A DNA stretch of 64,000 nucleotides from UBA2377 sp964429385 (lineage in GTDB: Bacteria > Verrucomicrobiota > Verrucomicrobiia > Opitutales > Opitutaceae), in assembly GCA_964429385.1 (NCBI GenBank), contig CAYSBR010000004.1, positions 71,460 through 135,459 on the forward strand, written 5' to 3'. Below, piece after piece: positions 16,123 through 27,613 of this stretch; positions within the stretch are counted from its first letter, which is position 1; every line of letters begins with the position of its first letter. The position numbers were made by a program, and so were the translations under genes. The notes under the pieces are model-generated. The model was not told where the DNA came from. It searched no databases and worked only from the letters and a program-made list of their open reading frames with translations.

Positions 16123-16895
16123 GCCGTTACGGTGTCCGGGTTGTCCGCCGTTTCAAGTGGGATTTCCTCCACGGCGCTGCAGATGATGTCGCTGAAGGCT
16201 TCATCCTGGCGGATGGTGAGTTTTTTCAGGCGGGTGAGTTCAAGCACGGCGAGGAAGGTGGCGACCAGCATGCGCACGGTGATCTTGCCGGGGAGCAGCT
16301 CGGAGAAGATGAAGGTCTTCTGGGTTTTGATGCGGTTGAGCAGATTTTCCATCTGGTCCGCCACGGTGACCTGCTCGTCCTGGATTTCGCCGACCACGAG
16401 TTTTTCGGCGAGGCGGCGGAGCACGAGGTTGAAGGCGTTCCAGAGTTCAATACGGTCCACGTTCTTCAGCGGGCGCTCGCTGGCGTCGGCGAGCTGGGAG
16501 ACGTAGCGCTCCATCAGATCCTGCCGCAGGGTGATGAGTTCGTCGAGCTTGGCGGATGCTTCCTTGAATTTCTTGTATTGGAGCAGCTGGTGGACGAGTT
16601 CCCAGCGCGGATCGACTTCGTCTTCCTCGGCGTTGGGGTCCACCGCATGCTGGCCCTTGGGCAGAAGCATGCGGCTTTTGATCTCCATGAGCGTGGCGGC
16701 CATGACGAAGAAGTCGCCGGCGACCTCGAGGTCGAGCTGCTGCATGGCATGCAGCACATCAATATACTGTTTGGTCACCGACTCGACGGGGATGTCGTAG
16801 ATATCCAGCTCGTTCTTGCGAATGAGGAAGAGCAGGAGATCGAGCGGGCCTTCAAAGACCGGCAGTTTGATGCGGTAGTCGGAATCGGGAACCAC
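16119..16895 (-). CDS. scpA: Segregation and condensation protein A
   Basis: The 258-residue ScpA kleisin has the N-terminal signature KLPVFEGPLDLLLFLIRKNELDIYDIP (about residues 9-36) followed by the helical block VAGDFFVMAATLMEIKSRMLLP. The C-terminal winged-helix region (about 190-245) contains VRMLVATFLAVLELTRLKKL. With SMC and ScpB it forms the bacterial condensin that organises the origin region. scpB and smc are not in the window. It is translationally coupled to the small downstream gene. Confidence 0.92.
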   Translation of the reverse strand: MVPDSDYRIKLPVFEGPLDLLLFLIRKNELDIYDIPVESVTKQYIDVLHAMQQLDLEVAGDFFVMAATLMEIKSRMLLPKGQHAVDPNAEEDEVDPRWELVHQLLQYKKFKEASAKLDELITLRQDLMERYVSQLADASERPLKNVDRIELWNAFNLVLRRLAEKLVVGEIQDEQVTVADQMENLLNRIKTQKTFIFSELLPGKITVRMLVATFLAVLELTRLKKLTIRQDEAFSDIICSAVEEIPLETADNPDTVTA

Positions 16896-16941
16896 GATCG
16901 GGCGATGGTTGCGGTCGGGGGAGGGCCGGCAATGGAAAAAA

Positions 16942-18144
16942 TCAGGCCCGTCGCAGCCGGCTGATGTAAAAGCCGTCGGTGTTGTGCAGCGAGGGGAGGA
17001 AAGTCAGCCCGACCCCGTCCCAATGGCCCTTAAAAAGGTGGTCAGGCTTGGCCACGCCAAACCCGGGATGATCGCCGAGGAAACGCTGCATGACGGTGGT
17101 GTTCTCGGAGTGGTTGAGGGAGCAGGTGGCGTAGAGTAGTTGGCCGCCGGGGCGAACGAAGCCCGCGAAGCGGGCCAGAAGTTCATACTGTCTTTGTGCG
17201 TGCCGGAGGATCGAATCCGGCGTGGTGGCCCATTTCAAGTGAGGGGCGCGTCGCCACGTGCCGGAGCCGGTGCAGGGCGCGTCCACCAATACGCCGTCAT
17301 AACTTGCGGAGGCAATGGGTGCGGCGACGAGTTGAACATTTTGCAGCCCGGCGCGCGTTGAGCGGCGCTGGAGTTCGTCCAGGGCGGCCGGGCGGATGTC
17401 ATGTGCGTCCACACGTCCGGCAGGGCCGAGGTGCCGGGCAAGCTGGAGGGTTTTGCCACCGGCTCCCGCGCAGGCATCGAGCCAGCGTTCGCCGCTGGAG
17501 ATGGCGGCACTTGCAAGGATGAGTTGGGAACCGAGATCCTGGATTTCGAAAAGCCCGGTCTGGTAGGCGTCGGTCTGGGTGAGGTCGGCCTCGCTCATCA
17601 CCTCCCAGGCGGACGGGAGCGGGAAGGATTCACGCCAGTGCCAGCCCCGGGTGGAGAATTCACGGGCGATGGGGGCGGAGTCGTCGGTCTGGAGGCGAAG
17701 CCACAGTGGGGCGCGGCGATGGAGCGCATCACTCTCCGCCGGCTGAAACGCGGCGGGGCATTCCGTGCGGAGCCAGTCGGGCAGCAATGCTTCCGCGCTG
17801 TGTTGAAGGTGGGTGGCCTTGGCGGCGACGGAATCCGGGCATACCGGCCAATCGGCGACCCAGGCGGCGCGGTAGGCCTGGGTCGCGGGGAGATCGGCGG
17901 CGAGCCAGGCGACGTGCACGGCGGCTTTTTCGGGCTCCGTATCCAGGAGCGGTTCGATCCAGGGAAGATAGCGGACAGTTGTGTAGAGCAGTTCGCGATA
18001 AAGCCGGCGGTCACGTGAGCCGAAGCCGCTTCCGCCGGACAGCCGGGCTTGGAGCCATCGGGGGAAATCAGATGCCCGCCAGTGCGGGCGCAAGGCGGAC
18101 GCCAGGCGCAAAAAGATCCGCTGCTGGTTGCTGACAACGCTCAT
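16942..18144 (-). CDS. RsmB/NOL1-family RNA cytosine-C5 methyltransferase
   Basis: The protein has about 400 residues from MSVVSNQQRIFL; an upstream ATG would run into lptD. The N-terminal region is helical and NusB-like. The SAM site is LDACAGAGGKTLQLARHL. The catalytic cysteine motif is VDAPCTGSGTWRRAP, and the second cysteine block is LLYATCSLNHSENT. These mark a Fmu/RsmB-type 16S rRNA m5C methyltransferase. The first motif cysteine is followed by TG where RsmB usually has SG. It lies directly downstream of lptD. Confidence 0.85.
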   Translation of the reverse strand: MSVVSNQQRIFLRLASALRPHWRASDFPRWLQARLSGGSGFGSRDRRLYRELLYTTVRYLPWIEPLLDTEPEKAAVHVAWLAADLPATQAYRAAWVADWPVCPDSVAAKATHLQHSAEALLPDWLRTECPAAFQPAESDALHRRAPLWLRLQTDDSAPIAREFSTRGWHWRESFPLPSAWEVMSEADLTQTDAYQTGLFEIQDLGSQLILASAAISSGERWLDACAGAGGKTLQLARHLGPAGRVDAHDIRPAALDELQRRSTRAGLQNVQLVAAPIASASYDGVLVDAPCTGSGTWRRAPHLKWATTPDSILRHAQRQYELLARFAGFVRPGGQLLYATCSLNHSENTTVMQRFLGDHPGFGVAKPDHLFKGHWDGVGLTFLPSLHNTDGFYISRLRRA

Positions 18145-18175
18145 ACGGCTGGCGATGCGGAAAGGAGGCCCGGGG

Positions 18176-20332
18176 TCAGAACCCCAGCGCTTCAACGCGG
18201 ATGCTGAAGCCGAAGTTGCTTTCGCGGCGGGGACCTTCGTAAAGGGTGACGAGATACTCGATCACCCAGGTGTTGTGCAGGTTCTGGCGGAGCCCGTAGG
18301 CCTGTTCGTTGAAACGGCGTTGACGGGCGTCGTAGTGCAGCTTGGCCACGGTCTCATAGGCTTCGTTGATCCGCATGCGGGGGCTGACCACGAACTCCTC
18401 AATCTGCCCCCTGAGCAAGTGACTGGAAAAGCGCAACGCCCAGCTGTCACCATCGCGGAGAGTGAGCCCGGTATTCAATTCCTGCAGGGTGAAGTCCTGC
18501 GGCGTGAAGCTTTGATAGAGATCAAAGCTGATCCATGGAGCGGGAGTGAGCGCGAGGATGCTGTGGATGGCGGAGAGCTGTCGCTCACCGGGAGCGCGAT
18601 CGAAGCGGAGGTCGGCGGCGACATTAAAGACGAGCAGGTCGCGCGAGCCGTAAACAGAATCGCGGGTTTGCAGGGTGTTATCCACGCCGAGACGCAGCGT
18701 GTGGAGGGGGCCGAGCGCATCGAGATTGCGGATGTCGTCCAAACCCAGGGGCGGCAGATAGGTGGTGAAAGCGCGACGGTCAATGGCGGGGATATAGGCC
18801 CGGCCGCGTTCGGCATCGGGGATGTAGCGGTAGGAAAAGCGGGGGGTGACGAGATGGCGGAGACCGTCTATTTTCCAGGCCTCGTTTTTGTAGTCAAAGA
18901 TGGCGCTGCCGCGGAGTTCGCCGTCGAGGCCGAGTTCGCCGAGCGTCCGGGTGTAGCGGTCGCGTCCGCCGGTGGCGCGGGCATAATGGGTGATACGTCC
19001 GCCGACGACCGGGGTGAAACTCAGCCAGTCGCGCGGCGTCAGGGAGCCGGTGAGCGCATAGTAGGCGTCGAAGCGGTCGCTGCGCAGTTCGGGGCCGCCG
19101 CCGGGAGTTTTCTCCCGCAGGGCGGCGAAACTGCCCTGGAACCGCTGGTAAAGGCCCGGGACGATGGGGCTCGGCAGGAGGTCGAACCGCAATTCCGGGA
19201 GGCGCTGCTGCACCCGGTGGTAGGAGTTGGGTTGAGCGCGGACAAAGAGGGAGGCGAAGAAATTGTCGCCGGTGTGGGTGGCTTCCAGAAAATTGTCGGG
19301 CTCCTGAAGGGGGAAGAAACTCTGGGGGCGGAAATCGCGGAGAATTTCCGAATCACGCCAGTAATTAAGCTGGGCGGTCAGCAGGAGCCGGTCGGTGAGT
19401 TCCTGGGCATGCCACCATTGCACATAGCCGCGCTCCTTGGGGACGGGTCGGCCCAGTACATCGGTGAATTTGTCGCCGTGGTCGCTGATAAAACCTGACT
19501 TCAGGTCGCCGTGGAGGGCGCGGCCGTTGCGCTCCAGTTCATAATGCGCGGAGGGGCCGAACATCACACCGCGCTGGGTGTAGAGTCCGAGCATGGCGCC
19601 GAGCCGGGTATCCTTGCTGAAGGGGAAGTGCATCCCCGCCTCACCGAAGAGTCCGAGTGAGGCGCGGTAACCGGCTGAAAGGGAGACATAGGAAATGAAA
19701 GGGAGGTTGAGCCGGTGGGAGAACTTCGGGAGGGCGAGCGGTTGGAAAACACCGACGCCGACGCGGGCATCAATGGCGCTGACCTCGCCGCTGGAATCAT
19801 AAGTGAGGGCGTCCGCTTCCAGCGTGGGTTGGAACGGGCCGGGCTCGCGGAGGGAGGCGATGGCATCCTGCACCACGATGTGGTCGGGCGTGCCGCTGGC
19901 CGAGAGGCCGGAGATGTAATAGGGATAATGGCCGAGCCGGGGGCCGGTGAGGGTGAAATGCCGGTCGCTGCGGCGGTAGGTGACTTCATCCGCCAGCATG
20001 CGCTGGGCTCCGCGGGTCAGACGCACGTTGCCGGAGGCCAATACGGTGCCGATGGAGGAGTGGTAGCGGATCTCATCCGCTTCGATGAGGGTTTCGCCGT
20101 CGCTGAACCGGGCTGCTCCCGTCAGGATCATCTCGCCGGTCCGATCGTCGTAGGCGGTTGCGAGGGCCGAAATCTCGGAAGGGCCCGCACCGGCGGGCTG
20201 GGCGCGCGCCCCGAGGCTGGGGGCGAGCAGGCAGAACAAAATGAAAAGTGGTCGGATCACGCAGCGCGGAGCAAAGGCAGGGGAAGGGGGGCAGGCAAGC
20301 CCGGGGCGGAACTTCGTGGATGGAAGCTTCAT
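18176..20332 (-). CDS. lptD: LPS-assembly protein LptD-like outer membrane protein
   Basis: The 718-residue protein has an N-terminal signal region (hydrophobic at about residues 26-43, RPLFILFCLLAPSLGARAQ). A periplasmic OstA/LptA-like jellyroll follows (about 50-140, with LTGAARFSDGETLIEADEIRY and GNVRLTRGAQRMLADEVTY). The large C-terminal part is rich in alternating polar/aromatic beta strands and ends in Phe (VEALGF), as outer-membrane barrels do. It would insert LPS into the outer leaflet. Length is near the family norm of 700-800. It is divergent from glgB. lpxA elsewhere in the window agrees with an LPS-making cell. Confidence 0.85.
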   Translation of the reverse strand: MKLPSTKFRPGLACPPSPAFAPRCVIRPLFILFCLLAPSLGARAQPAGAGPSEISALATAYDDRTGEMILTGAARFSDGETLIEADEIRYHSSIGTVLASGNVRLTRGAQRMLADEVTYRRSDRHFTLTGPRLGHYPYYISGLSASGTPDHIVVQDAIASLREPGPFQPTLEADALTYDSSGEVSAIDARVGVGVFQPLALPKFSHRLNLPFISYVSLSAGYRASLGLFGEAGMHFPFSKDTRLGAMLGLYTQRGVMFGPSAHYELERNGRALHGDLKSGFISDHGDKFTDVLGRPVPKERGYVQWWHAQELTDRLLLTAQLNYWRDSEILRDFRPQSFFPLQEPDNFLEATHTGDNFFASLFVRAQPNSYHRVQQRLPELRFDLLPSPIVPGLYQRFQGSFAALREKTPGGGPELRSDRFDAYYALTGSLTPRDWLSFTPVVGGRITHYARATGGRDRYTRTLGELGLDGELRGSAIFDYKNEAWKIDGLRHLVTPRFSYRYIPDAERGRAYIPAIDRRAFTTYLPPLGLDDIRNLDALGPLHTLRLGVDNTLQTRDSVYGSRDLLVFNVAADLRFDRAPGERQLSAIHSILALTPAPWISFDLYQSFTPQDFTLQELNTGLTLRDGDSWALRFSSHLLRGQIEEFVVSPRMRINEAYETVAKLHYDARQRRFNEQAYGLRQNLHNTWVIEYLVTLYEGPRRESNFGFSIRVEALGF

Positions 20333-20410
20333 GCCTTCACCATGAAAGAGCGAGCAGGGCCAAAATACGGGCTAGACCCCGGAAGCTCCCGAAGCAAAGT
20401 AGCCGGTCGC

Positions 20411-22627
<2,217 letters not shown>

Positions 22628-22634
22628 GGACCGC

Positions 22635-24299
22635 CTACGGTGCGGCGGGCTTCAAGGGCCGGTGGACGAGAAAAGTTTCCATCAGGCCGACGTTCTTCAC
22701 GTCCACACGTCCGCGGGGTTCAAACGCGAACTTGTCCTTGAGCGCACGCTTGAGGCGACCGCTGATCTGAATTTTTCCGGGCTGGCCGTGTGACTCCATG
22801 CGTGCGGCGATGTTCACGGTATCGCCCCAGAGATCGTAGGAGAACTTGCGGGTGCCGATGATGCCGGCCACGACAGGGCCGCAATGCAGGCCGATGCGGA
22901 TCTGCCAGTCCAGATGGTGGCGACGATTGAACACGCGCAGGGCCTCGAGAAACTCAAACGCGGCTTCGATGCAGATCTCGGCGTGATCGGGCCGGATCAC
23001 GGGAACGCCACTGACGAGCATGTAGGCGTCGCCGATGGTCTTGATTTTCTCCACCTCAAGCTGTTCCGCGACCCGGTCGAAGCTGGAAAAAAGATCGTTG
23101 AGGAGCTGGACGGTCCGGGAAGGGGCGTTGAGGCTGGCGATGCCGGTGAAGCCGACAATGTCCGCAAACATCACGGTGCATTCCATGAAGCTGTCCACGA
23201 TGATGCGTTCCCCGGCCTTGAGCCGGTCGGCCACGGCGCGGGGCAGGACGTTGAGCAGGAGGCGTTCGGACTTGGCCCGCTCGCTCTGGAGCTGGGCGAG
23301 GAAGGCCTGTTCCTGGTCCCGCAGGCGCTTTTTTTCCAGGGAGGCCGTGATGCGGGCGCGCAGCACGATGGGATTGAAGGGCTTGGGGACAAAGTCCTCG
23401 GCTCCGGCCTCAATGCAGCGCACGGTGCTTTCGACATTGTCGAGCGCGGTCAGCATGATGACGGGAAGGTGGCGGAAACGCTGGTCGGTTTTGATGAACT
23501 CCAGCGTGCGAAAGCCGTCGAGCTCGGGCATGATGATGTCGAGCAGGACCAGATCAAAACTGTCATCCTCGTTGAGTTTCTGGAGGGCGGCGCGCCCGTC
23601 GCCGACCTCAACCACGTCGTAGCCGAGTTTCTGAAGGCGGCGGCTGAGCATCTCACGGTTGACGACATCATCATCCACGATGAGCAGCCGCGGAGGCTGC
23701 TGGCGTTTGCTGGGCGAGACGAATTCGGCCACGGCATGGGGCTGACCGAAATTGTGGAGGGGCGCGGGGGAGCCGAGGGTGGCTTTGGCGGACAGGGCTT
23801 CGTCGGTTACCGTCGAACCGTTGGGAATCTGCTCTTCCAGGGATTCGCTTTCGATGAACTGGTAGAGGTTCATGCCCGCGCGATGGATGCGCGTGAGATC
23901 GGCGGCCAGGGCCCCCTCGGGCTCGGCCTCATCGAGGCAGAGTTCGGCATAGCCGATGATGGTGTTGAGGGGGATGCGCATCTCCCGGCGCATGGATTCG
24001 ATGTCGAGCTTGCCGGTTTCGATCTTCCATGGCGCCAGGGCATCGTTGATCAGGGCGAGCAACTGTCCGCCCGAGGTGTGCATGCGTTTGAGGTCACGGA
24101 CGATGGCGGCGTTGCCGTCCTCCTCGGCCGACTCGAGCAGCATCTCGCAGTAGCCGATGATCTGGTTGAGAGGGGTGCGGAGATTGTGGCGCAGTTTGTT
24201 GAGCGCCTCCATGTCCCGGGCCTGGATTGCGCGGATGTAGGACAGCAGCGAAGACTGGCTGTCGAGCGTTGCGGGCCGCGAATCGGAGGAGGATTTCAT
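22635..24299 (-). CDS. Receiver-adenylate cyclase with tandem HisKA-like segments
   Basis: The 554-residue cytoplasmic protein has two HisKA-like helical hairpins. The first, LRHNLRTPLNQIIGY, keeps His38. The second, MRREMRIPLNTIIGY, has Arg105 at that position. No HATPase domain follows. A receiver domain (about 203-322) has phosphoacceptor Asp254 (LLDIIMPELDG). A class III cyclase domain (about 370-548) has metal Asp380 and Asp424, purine-selecting Lys420 and Asp489 (YDLWG), and Asn496 and Arg500. The residues favour ATP, so cAMP is the expected product. The start ATG overlaps the stop of the receiver gene by 4 nt. It is probably controlled by the upstream hybrid kinase. Confidence 0.88.
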   Translation of the reverse strand: MKSSSDSRPATLDSQSSLLSYIRAIQARDMEALNKLRHNLRTPLNQIIGYCEMLLESAEEDGNAAIVRDLKRMHTSGGQLLALINDALAPWKIETGKLDIESMRREMRIPLNTIIGYAELCLDEAEPEGALAADLTRIHRAGMNLYQFIESESLEEQIPNGSTVTDEALSAKATLGSPAPLHNFGQPHAVAEFVSPSKRQQPPRLLIVDDDVVNREMLSRRLQKLGYDVVEVGDGRAALQKLNEDDSFDLVLLDIIMPELDGFRTLEFIKTDQRFRHLPVIMLTALDNVESTVRCIEAGAEDFVPKPFNPIVLRARITASLEKKRLRDQEQAFLAQLQSERAKSERLLLNVLPRAVADRLKAGERIIVDSFMECTVMFADIVGFTGIASLNAPSRTVQLLNDLFSSFDRVAEQLEVEKIKTIGDAYMLVSGVPVIRPDHAEICIEAAFEFLEALRVFNRRHHLDWQIRIGLHCGPVVAGIIGTRKFSYDLWGDTVNIAARMESHGQPGKIQISGRLKRALKDKFAFEPRGRVDVKNVGLMETFLVHRPLKPAAP

Positions 24300-24694
24300 G
24301 ATGCCGGCGGCGCCGGGGGAGGGGCGGAATCGCGCTTGAGCAATTCCTCGATCTTGCCGAGCAGGCGGGGAAGTTCGACGGGTTTGGTATCGAAGTCGTC
24401 GCAACCGGCGTTGAGCGATTTTTCGCGGTCGCTGGACATGGCGTGGGCGGTGAGGGCGATGATGGGCGTGCGGCCGACTTCGGGATCAGTCCGGATCTGT
24501 TTGGTTGCTTCCCAGCCGTCGATGACGGGCAGGCTCATATCCATCAGGATGAGGTCGGGTTTCTCGGCCCTGGCTTGGGCGATGCCGGCGGCGCCATCCA
24601 CGGCGATCACCACGGTGTAGCCACGTCTTTCCAGCCGGCGGGAAAGCATGTCGCGGTTCATTTCATTGTCTTCGACCAGGAGGATTTTCGGCAT
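24296..24694 (-). CDS. Single-domain response regulator
   Basis: The 132-residue CheY-like receiver starts MPKILLVEDNEMNRDMLSRR. It has phosphoacceptor Asp52 (ILMDMSLPVIDG), the acidic pair at residues 8-9, the conserved Thr/Ser in LTAHAM and the Lys in DTKP. A proline-rich tail closes it. It lies between the hybrid kinase (18 bp gap) and the cyclase (4-nt overlap), so it likely shuttles phosphate between them or competes for it. Confidence 0.92.
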   Translation of the reverse strand: MPKILLVEDNEMNRDMLSRRLERRGYTVVIAVDGAAGIAQARAEKPDLILMDMSLPVIDGWEATKQIRTDPEVGRTPIIALTAHAMSSDREKSLNAGCDDFDTKPVELPRLLGKIEELLKRDSAPPPAPPAS

Positions 24695-24712
24695 GATATG
24701 GAAGCGGGTTGG

Positions 24713-26758
24713 TCAGGGTTGGTTTTTTTTAGGCTTCGTCAAGTGGGCCTGCACGGCCTCTTGCACGCGCTGGATCAGTTCTTCACGGGAGTAGTTGCCT
24801 TTTTGGAAAATGCCGGCGGCGCGCCCATCAAGGGCGGTGCGGATGTCCTGGGTGATGTCCATGGAAGTGAAGACGAATACGGGGACGGTTTTCCAGAGGG
24901 GGTGCTCCTGCGCGCGCTGGATGAACTGGAATCCGTTCATGATCGGCATCTTCAGGTCGAGGACGACGGCGGCCGGGATATTTTGTTCGAGGATGCCGAT
25001 GGCATGCTGGCCGTTGGCGGCGGTGCGGACCTTCCAGCCCTCGCGTTCGAGCACGCGGGCCATCATGTCGCGCGTCGGCGGATCATCCTCAACGAGGAGC
25101 ACATCATAGGGGGCGTCATCAGATGGCGGGCCGGGCAGCTTGGCGGGGAAAGGCGGCACAGTGTTCATGGGCACGGTGGCGAGGTCCACCGGAACCAGGC
25201 GGTGCTTGATATCCTGCACCTGCAAGGGCATGCGGATGGTGAAGGTTGTGCCGACCCCGGGGCTGCTTTCGACGGTGATGTCGCCGCCCATCATGCGGGC
25301 GAACTGGCGGGAGATGGCGAGGCCGAGACCGGTGCCGCCGAACTTGCTGGTGGTGGAGGCGTCAGCCTGGCTGAAGGTCTTGAACAGGCGGTCCATCTGC
25401 TCGGGAGTCATGCCGATGCCGGTGTCCGACACCTTCATCAAAATATGCTGGCCGTCGGAGTCGCGGGAGATGGCCAGGGTGATGCCGCCTTGCTCGGTGA
25501 ACTTGCTGGCGTTGCTGAGCAGGTTGAAGAGCATCTGCCGGACTTTTGTGGAGTCGGCCTGCATGTCGCCGACATCGGGGGCGCACTCGATGTAGAGGGT
25601 GTTGCCCTTTTTCGTAACGAGGGGCTGGGCCAGGGTGGAGACTTCCTGGATGAGCTTGGCGACTTCGAAGGTCTCGATGTAGAGTTCCATCTTGCCGGCC
25701 TCGATCTTGGAGATGTCGAGGACGTCGTTGATGAGGCCCAGCAGGTAGCGGGCGGCGGTCAGGATTTTATCGAGGTCCTTTTCAGTGGAGGCATTGCCCT
25801 CGTCCTGTGCGTCCTCGATCAGGATTTCACTGTAGCCGATGATGGCGTTGAGCGGAGTGCGCAGTTCGTGGCTCATCTTGGCCAGGAAGGCGCTCTTCGC
25901 GTGATTGGCTTCCTCGGCCGACTTCACGGCCTGGGCGAGCTCCTGCGTACGCTCGGTGACGCGGGATTCAAGGGTGTGGTTGGACTCCTCCAGTTCGAGG
26001 TTGATCTGATGGATCTTCTCGCGGGCGGCTTCGGCGGCGGCGCGGGCCTGTTCACTCTCCGCGGTGCGCTGCTCGATGGTTTCGAGCATGTGGTTGAAGG
26101 AGGTGATGAGTTCCCCGATTTCGCCCGGGGCGTCGAGCTTGACGCGCACGGAGTAGCCGGAGGGGCTTTCGGAGATGCGGCGGGCGGCACCGGCGAGTTT
26201 GGTGACGGGGTCGGAGATGCCCTTCTGGAGGCGAAAGCCGACGATGAAAGCGATGATGGCCGAGATGAGGAAGACGACGCTGGAGCCGCGGAGAAGGTTG
26301 CCGACGCGCTCTTCATCGGCCTGGCTCAGCTGGGCTCTGAGGTAAATGGTGCCGAGCATCTGATCCTGGCTGCGGATGGGCGTCAGCACAATCGAGGGGT
26401 CGTCAAAGAAAAGTTGGTTGAGGCGCCCGGGGGGCGCGGGGATGAGGCCTTGGCTATCCTGGCGGGTATAAGCCGCGAGCAGGAATTCGTTGGGGGAGTA
26501 AACCGCCGCGGCGATGATTTGCGGGTCGGGCTCCAGCAGGGTTTGAAGCGGGAGCTCGGAGGTGTCGGGGGTTTTTTCCAGGATCGGAGTGAGGCGATCC
26601 AGCAGAAGGAGGCTCGTGGTATCGAGGCGCCGTTTTACCTCAGTCCTGAAGACATAGGCGTCATGAATGTAGAGCCCGATAAACGCCAACGCCAGATTCA
26701 CCCCGCTGATAAGCGTGATGAGCAGAGTGAGTTTCCAGCGAAAGGGGAGGCTCTTCAC
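24713..26758 (-). CDS. Hybrid sensor histidine kinase
   Basis: The 681-residue membrane kinase has TM1 at about residues 9-30, an extracytoplasmic sensor at about 31-155, TM2 at about 159-176 and a HAMP domain at about 177-232. A coiled coil precedes HisKA with His297 (AKMSHELRTPLNAIIGY). The HATPase has NLLSNASKFT, DTGIGM and GGTGLGLAI. A C-terminal receiver has LLVEDDPPTRD and phosphoacceptor Asp in VVLDLKMPIMNG. It probably autophosphorylates in response to an unknown periplasmic signal and passes phosphate to the downstream receivers. It is the first gene of the three-gene operon. Confidence 0.93.
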   Translation of the reverse strand: MKSLPFRWKLTLLITLISGVNLALAFIGLYIHDAYVFRTEVKRRLDTTSLLLLDRLTPILEKTPDTSELPLQTLLEPDPQIIAAAVYSPNEFLLAAYTRQDSQGLIPAPPGRLNQLFFDDPSIVLTPIRSQDQMLGTIYLRAQLSQADEERVGNLLRGSSVVFLISAIIAFIVGFRLQKGISDPVTKLAGAARRISESPSGYSVRVKLDAPGEIGELITSFNHMLETIEQRTAESEQARAAAEAAREKIHQINLELEESNHTLESRVTERTQELAQAVKSAEEANHAKSAFLAKMSHELRTPLNAIIGYSEILIEDAQDEGNASTEKDLDKILTAARYLLGLINDVLDISKIEAGKMELYIETFEVAKLIQEVSTLAQPLVTKKGNTLYIECAPDVGDMQADSTKVRQMLFNLLSNASKFTEQGGITLAISRDSDGQHILMKVSDTGIGMTPEQMDRLFKTFSQADASTTSKFGGTGLGLAISRQFARMMGGDITVESSPGVGTTFTIRMPLQVQDIKHRLVPVDLATVPMNTVPPFPAKLPGPPSDDAPYDVLLVEDDPPTRDMMARVLEREGWKVRTAANGQHAIGILEQNIPAAVVLDLKMPIMNGFQFIQRAQEHPLWKTVPVFVFTSMDITQDIRTALDGRAAGIFQKGNYSREELIQRVQEAVQAHLTKPKKNQP

Positions 26759-26804
26759 AGAGGTGACGGAGTTGTATATTTCTCGCCTTAAGGTGCTTGC
26801 GGTG

Positions 26805-27503
26805 TCAATCGGCTTTCACCGCCCGGGCAGGGCCGCCGGAACGGCCGGCCCAAGCGTAGTCGGTAAACGCGACCTGCATATCGGCATCAAGGGTTTTGAA
26901 GTAGGCCCGGCCCCGGGTGCGGGTGGTGATTTTGTCGAGCAACGCAGGGGTGTCACCTGCGGGCAGGTGGTAGCGGATGCGGGTGAGGAGTTCCTGTATC
27001 CTGACGCCGAACACAGGGGAGAACGGCTCACTGTTGCTCAGCTCAAACAGCTCAATCGTGGCGCTAGGACGGTGAAAAGTCAGGGTGGCGCGCAGAAAAT
27101 CGGCGGTACGATCACTGGCGGACTCGCGTTTCAGGCGGAAGCGATAGACGACGCGCACGGGGTCCTCGGTGATGAGTTCCGCCGTGGTGAGGTCGAGCTG
27201 GGTGGCAATATGGGGCGCGGTGCCGCCTCTTGACCAACGGGAGCGCTTGCCGTTGTAGGCATCGGTTTCCTTGGGCGAAGGCGGGGCTCCGTCCTGGCTG
27301 AGCAAGGTCCAGCGCCGGAAATCCGGCTGCGCGGCGTTGTAGCGCTCCACCACGGACCGGCCTTCGGCATCGGTGGTCTGAGTGAAGGACCAGCCCCAAG
27401 GGTTTTCCGTGCGGAATTCCCGGCACGCCGCGGCGAAGTCCGGCGGCAGGGCGGAGAGCGGAATGGCGGCAAAGAGGAAAGCGGCGGACAGCAAGCGCAG
27501 CAT
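26805..27503 (-). CDS. Exported LolA-like protein of unknown function
   Basis: The protein has about 232 residues starting MLRLLSAAFLFAAIPLSALP, a clear signal peptide; an ATG ten codons upstream (27533) is possible. The mature part looks beta-rich with a GWSFTQTTDAEGRSV opening. It resembles the unclosed barrel of LolA/LolB-type lipoprotein carriers, but I see no decisive motif. It follows apbE on the same strand after about 110 bp and could be part of that operon. A role as a periplasmic carrier is a guess. Confidence 0.5.
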   Translation of the reverse strand: MLRLLSAAFLFAAIPLSALPPDFAAACREFRTENPWGWSFTQTTDAEGRSVVERYNAAQPDFRRWTLLSQDGAPPSPKETDAYNGKRSRWSRGGTAPHIATQLDLTTAELITEDPVRVVYRFRLKRESASDRTADFLRATLTFHRPSATIELFELSNSEPFSPVFGVRIQELLTRIRYHLPAGDTPALLDKITTRTRGRAYFKTLDADMQVAFTDYAWAGRSGGPARAVKAD

Positions 27504-27613
27504 GCCCGGAAGGTGCAGGCTGCCGCCGGCCATGCAATCCGCATTAATGCCTTGCGGGGCGAACCGGCGGCGTCATTCCAGCGCCTCCGGCTCGTTTGAT
27601 TCCGGCTCCGGGT

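Noticed and set aside
18128..19498. 456-codon plus-strand ORF opposite lptD
   Set aside because: lptD has signal, OstA-like domain and barrel end on the minus strand.
22884..26791. Long plus-strand ORFs (578 and 782 codons) opposite the signalling operon
   Set aside because: The minus-strand products contain kinase, receiver and cyclase motifs in order; the plus frames do not.
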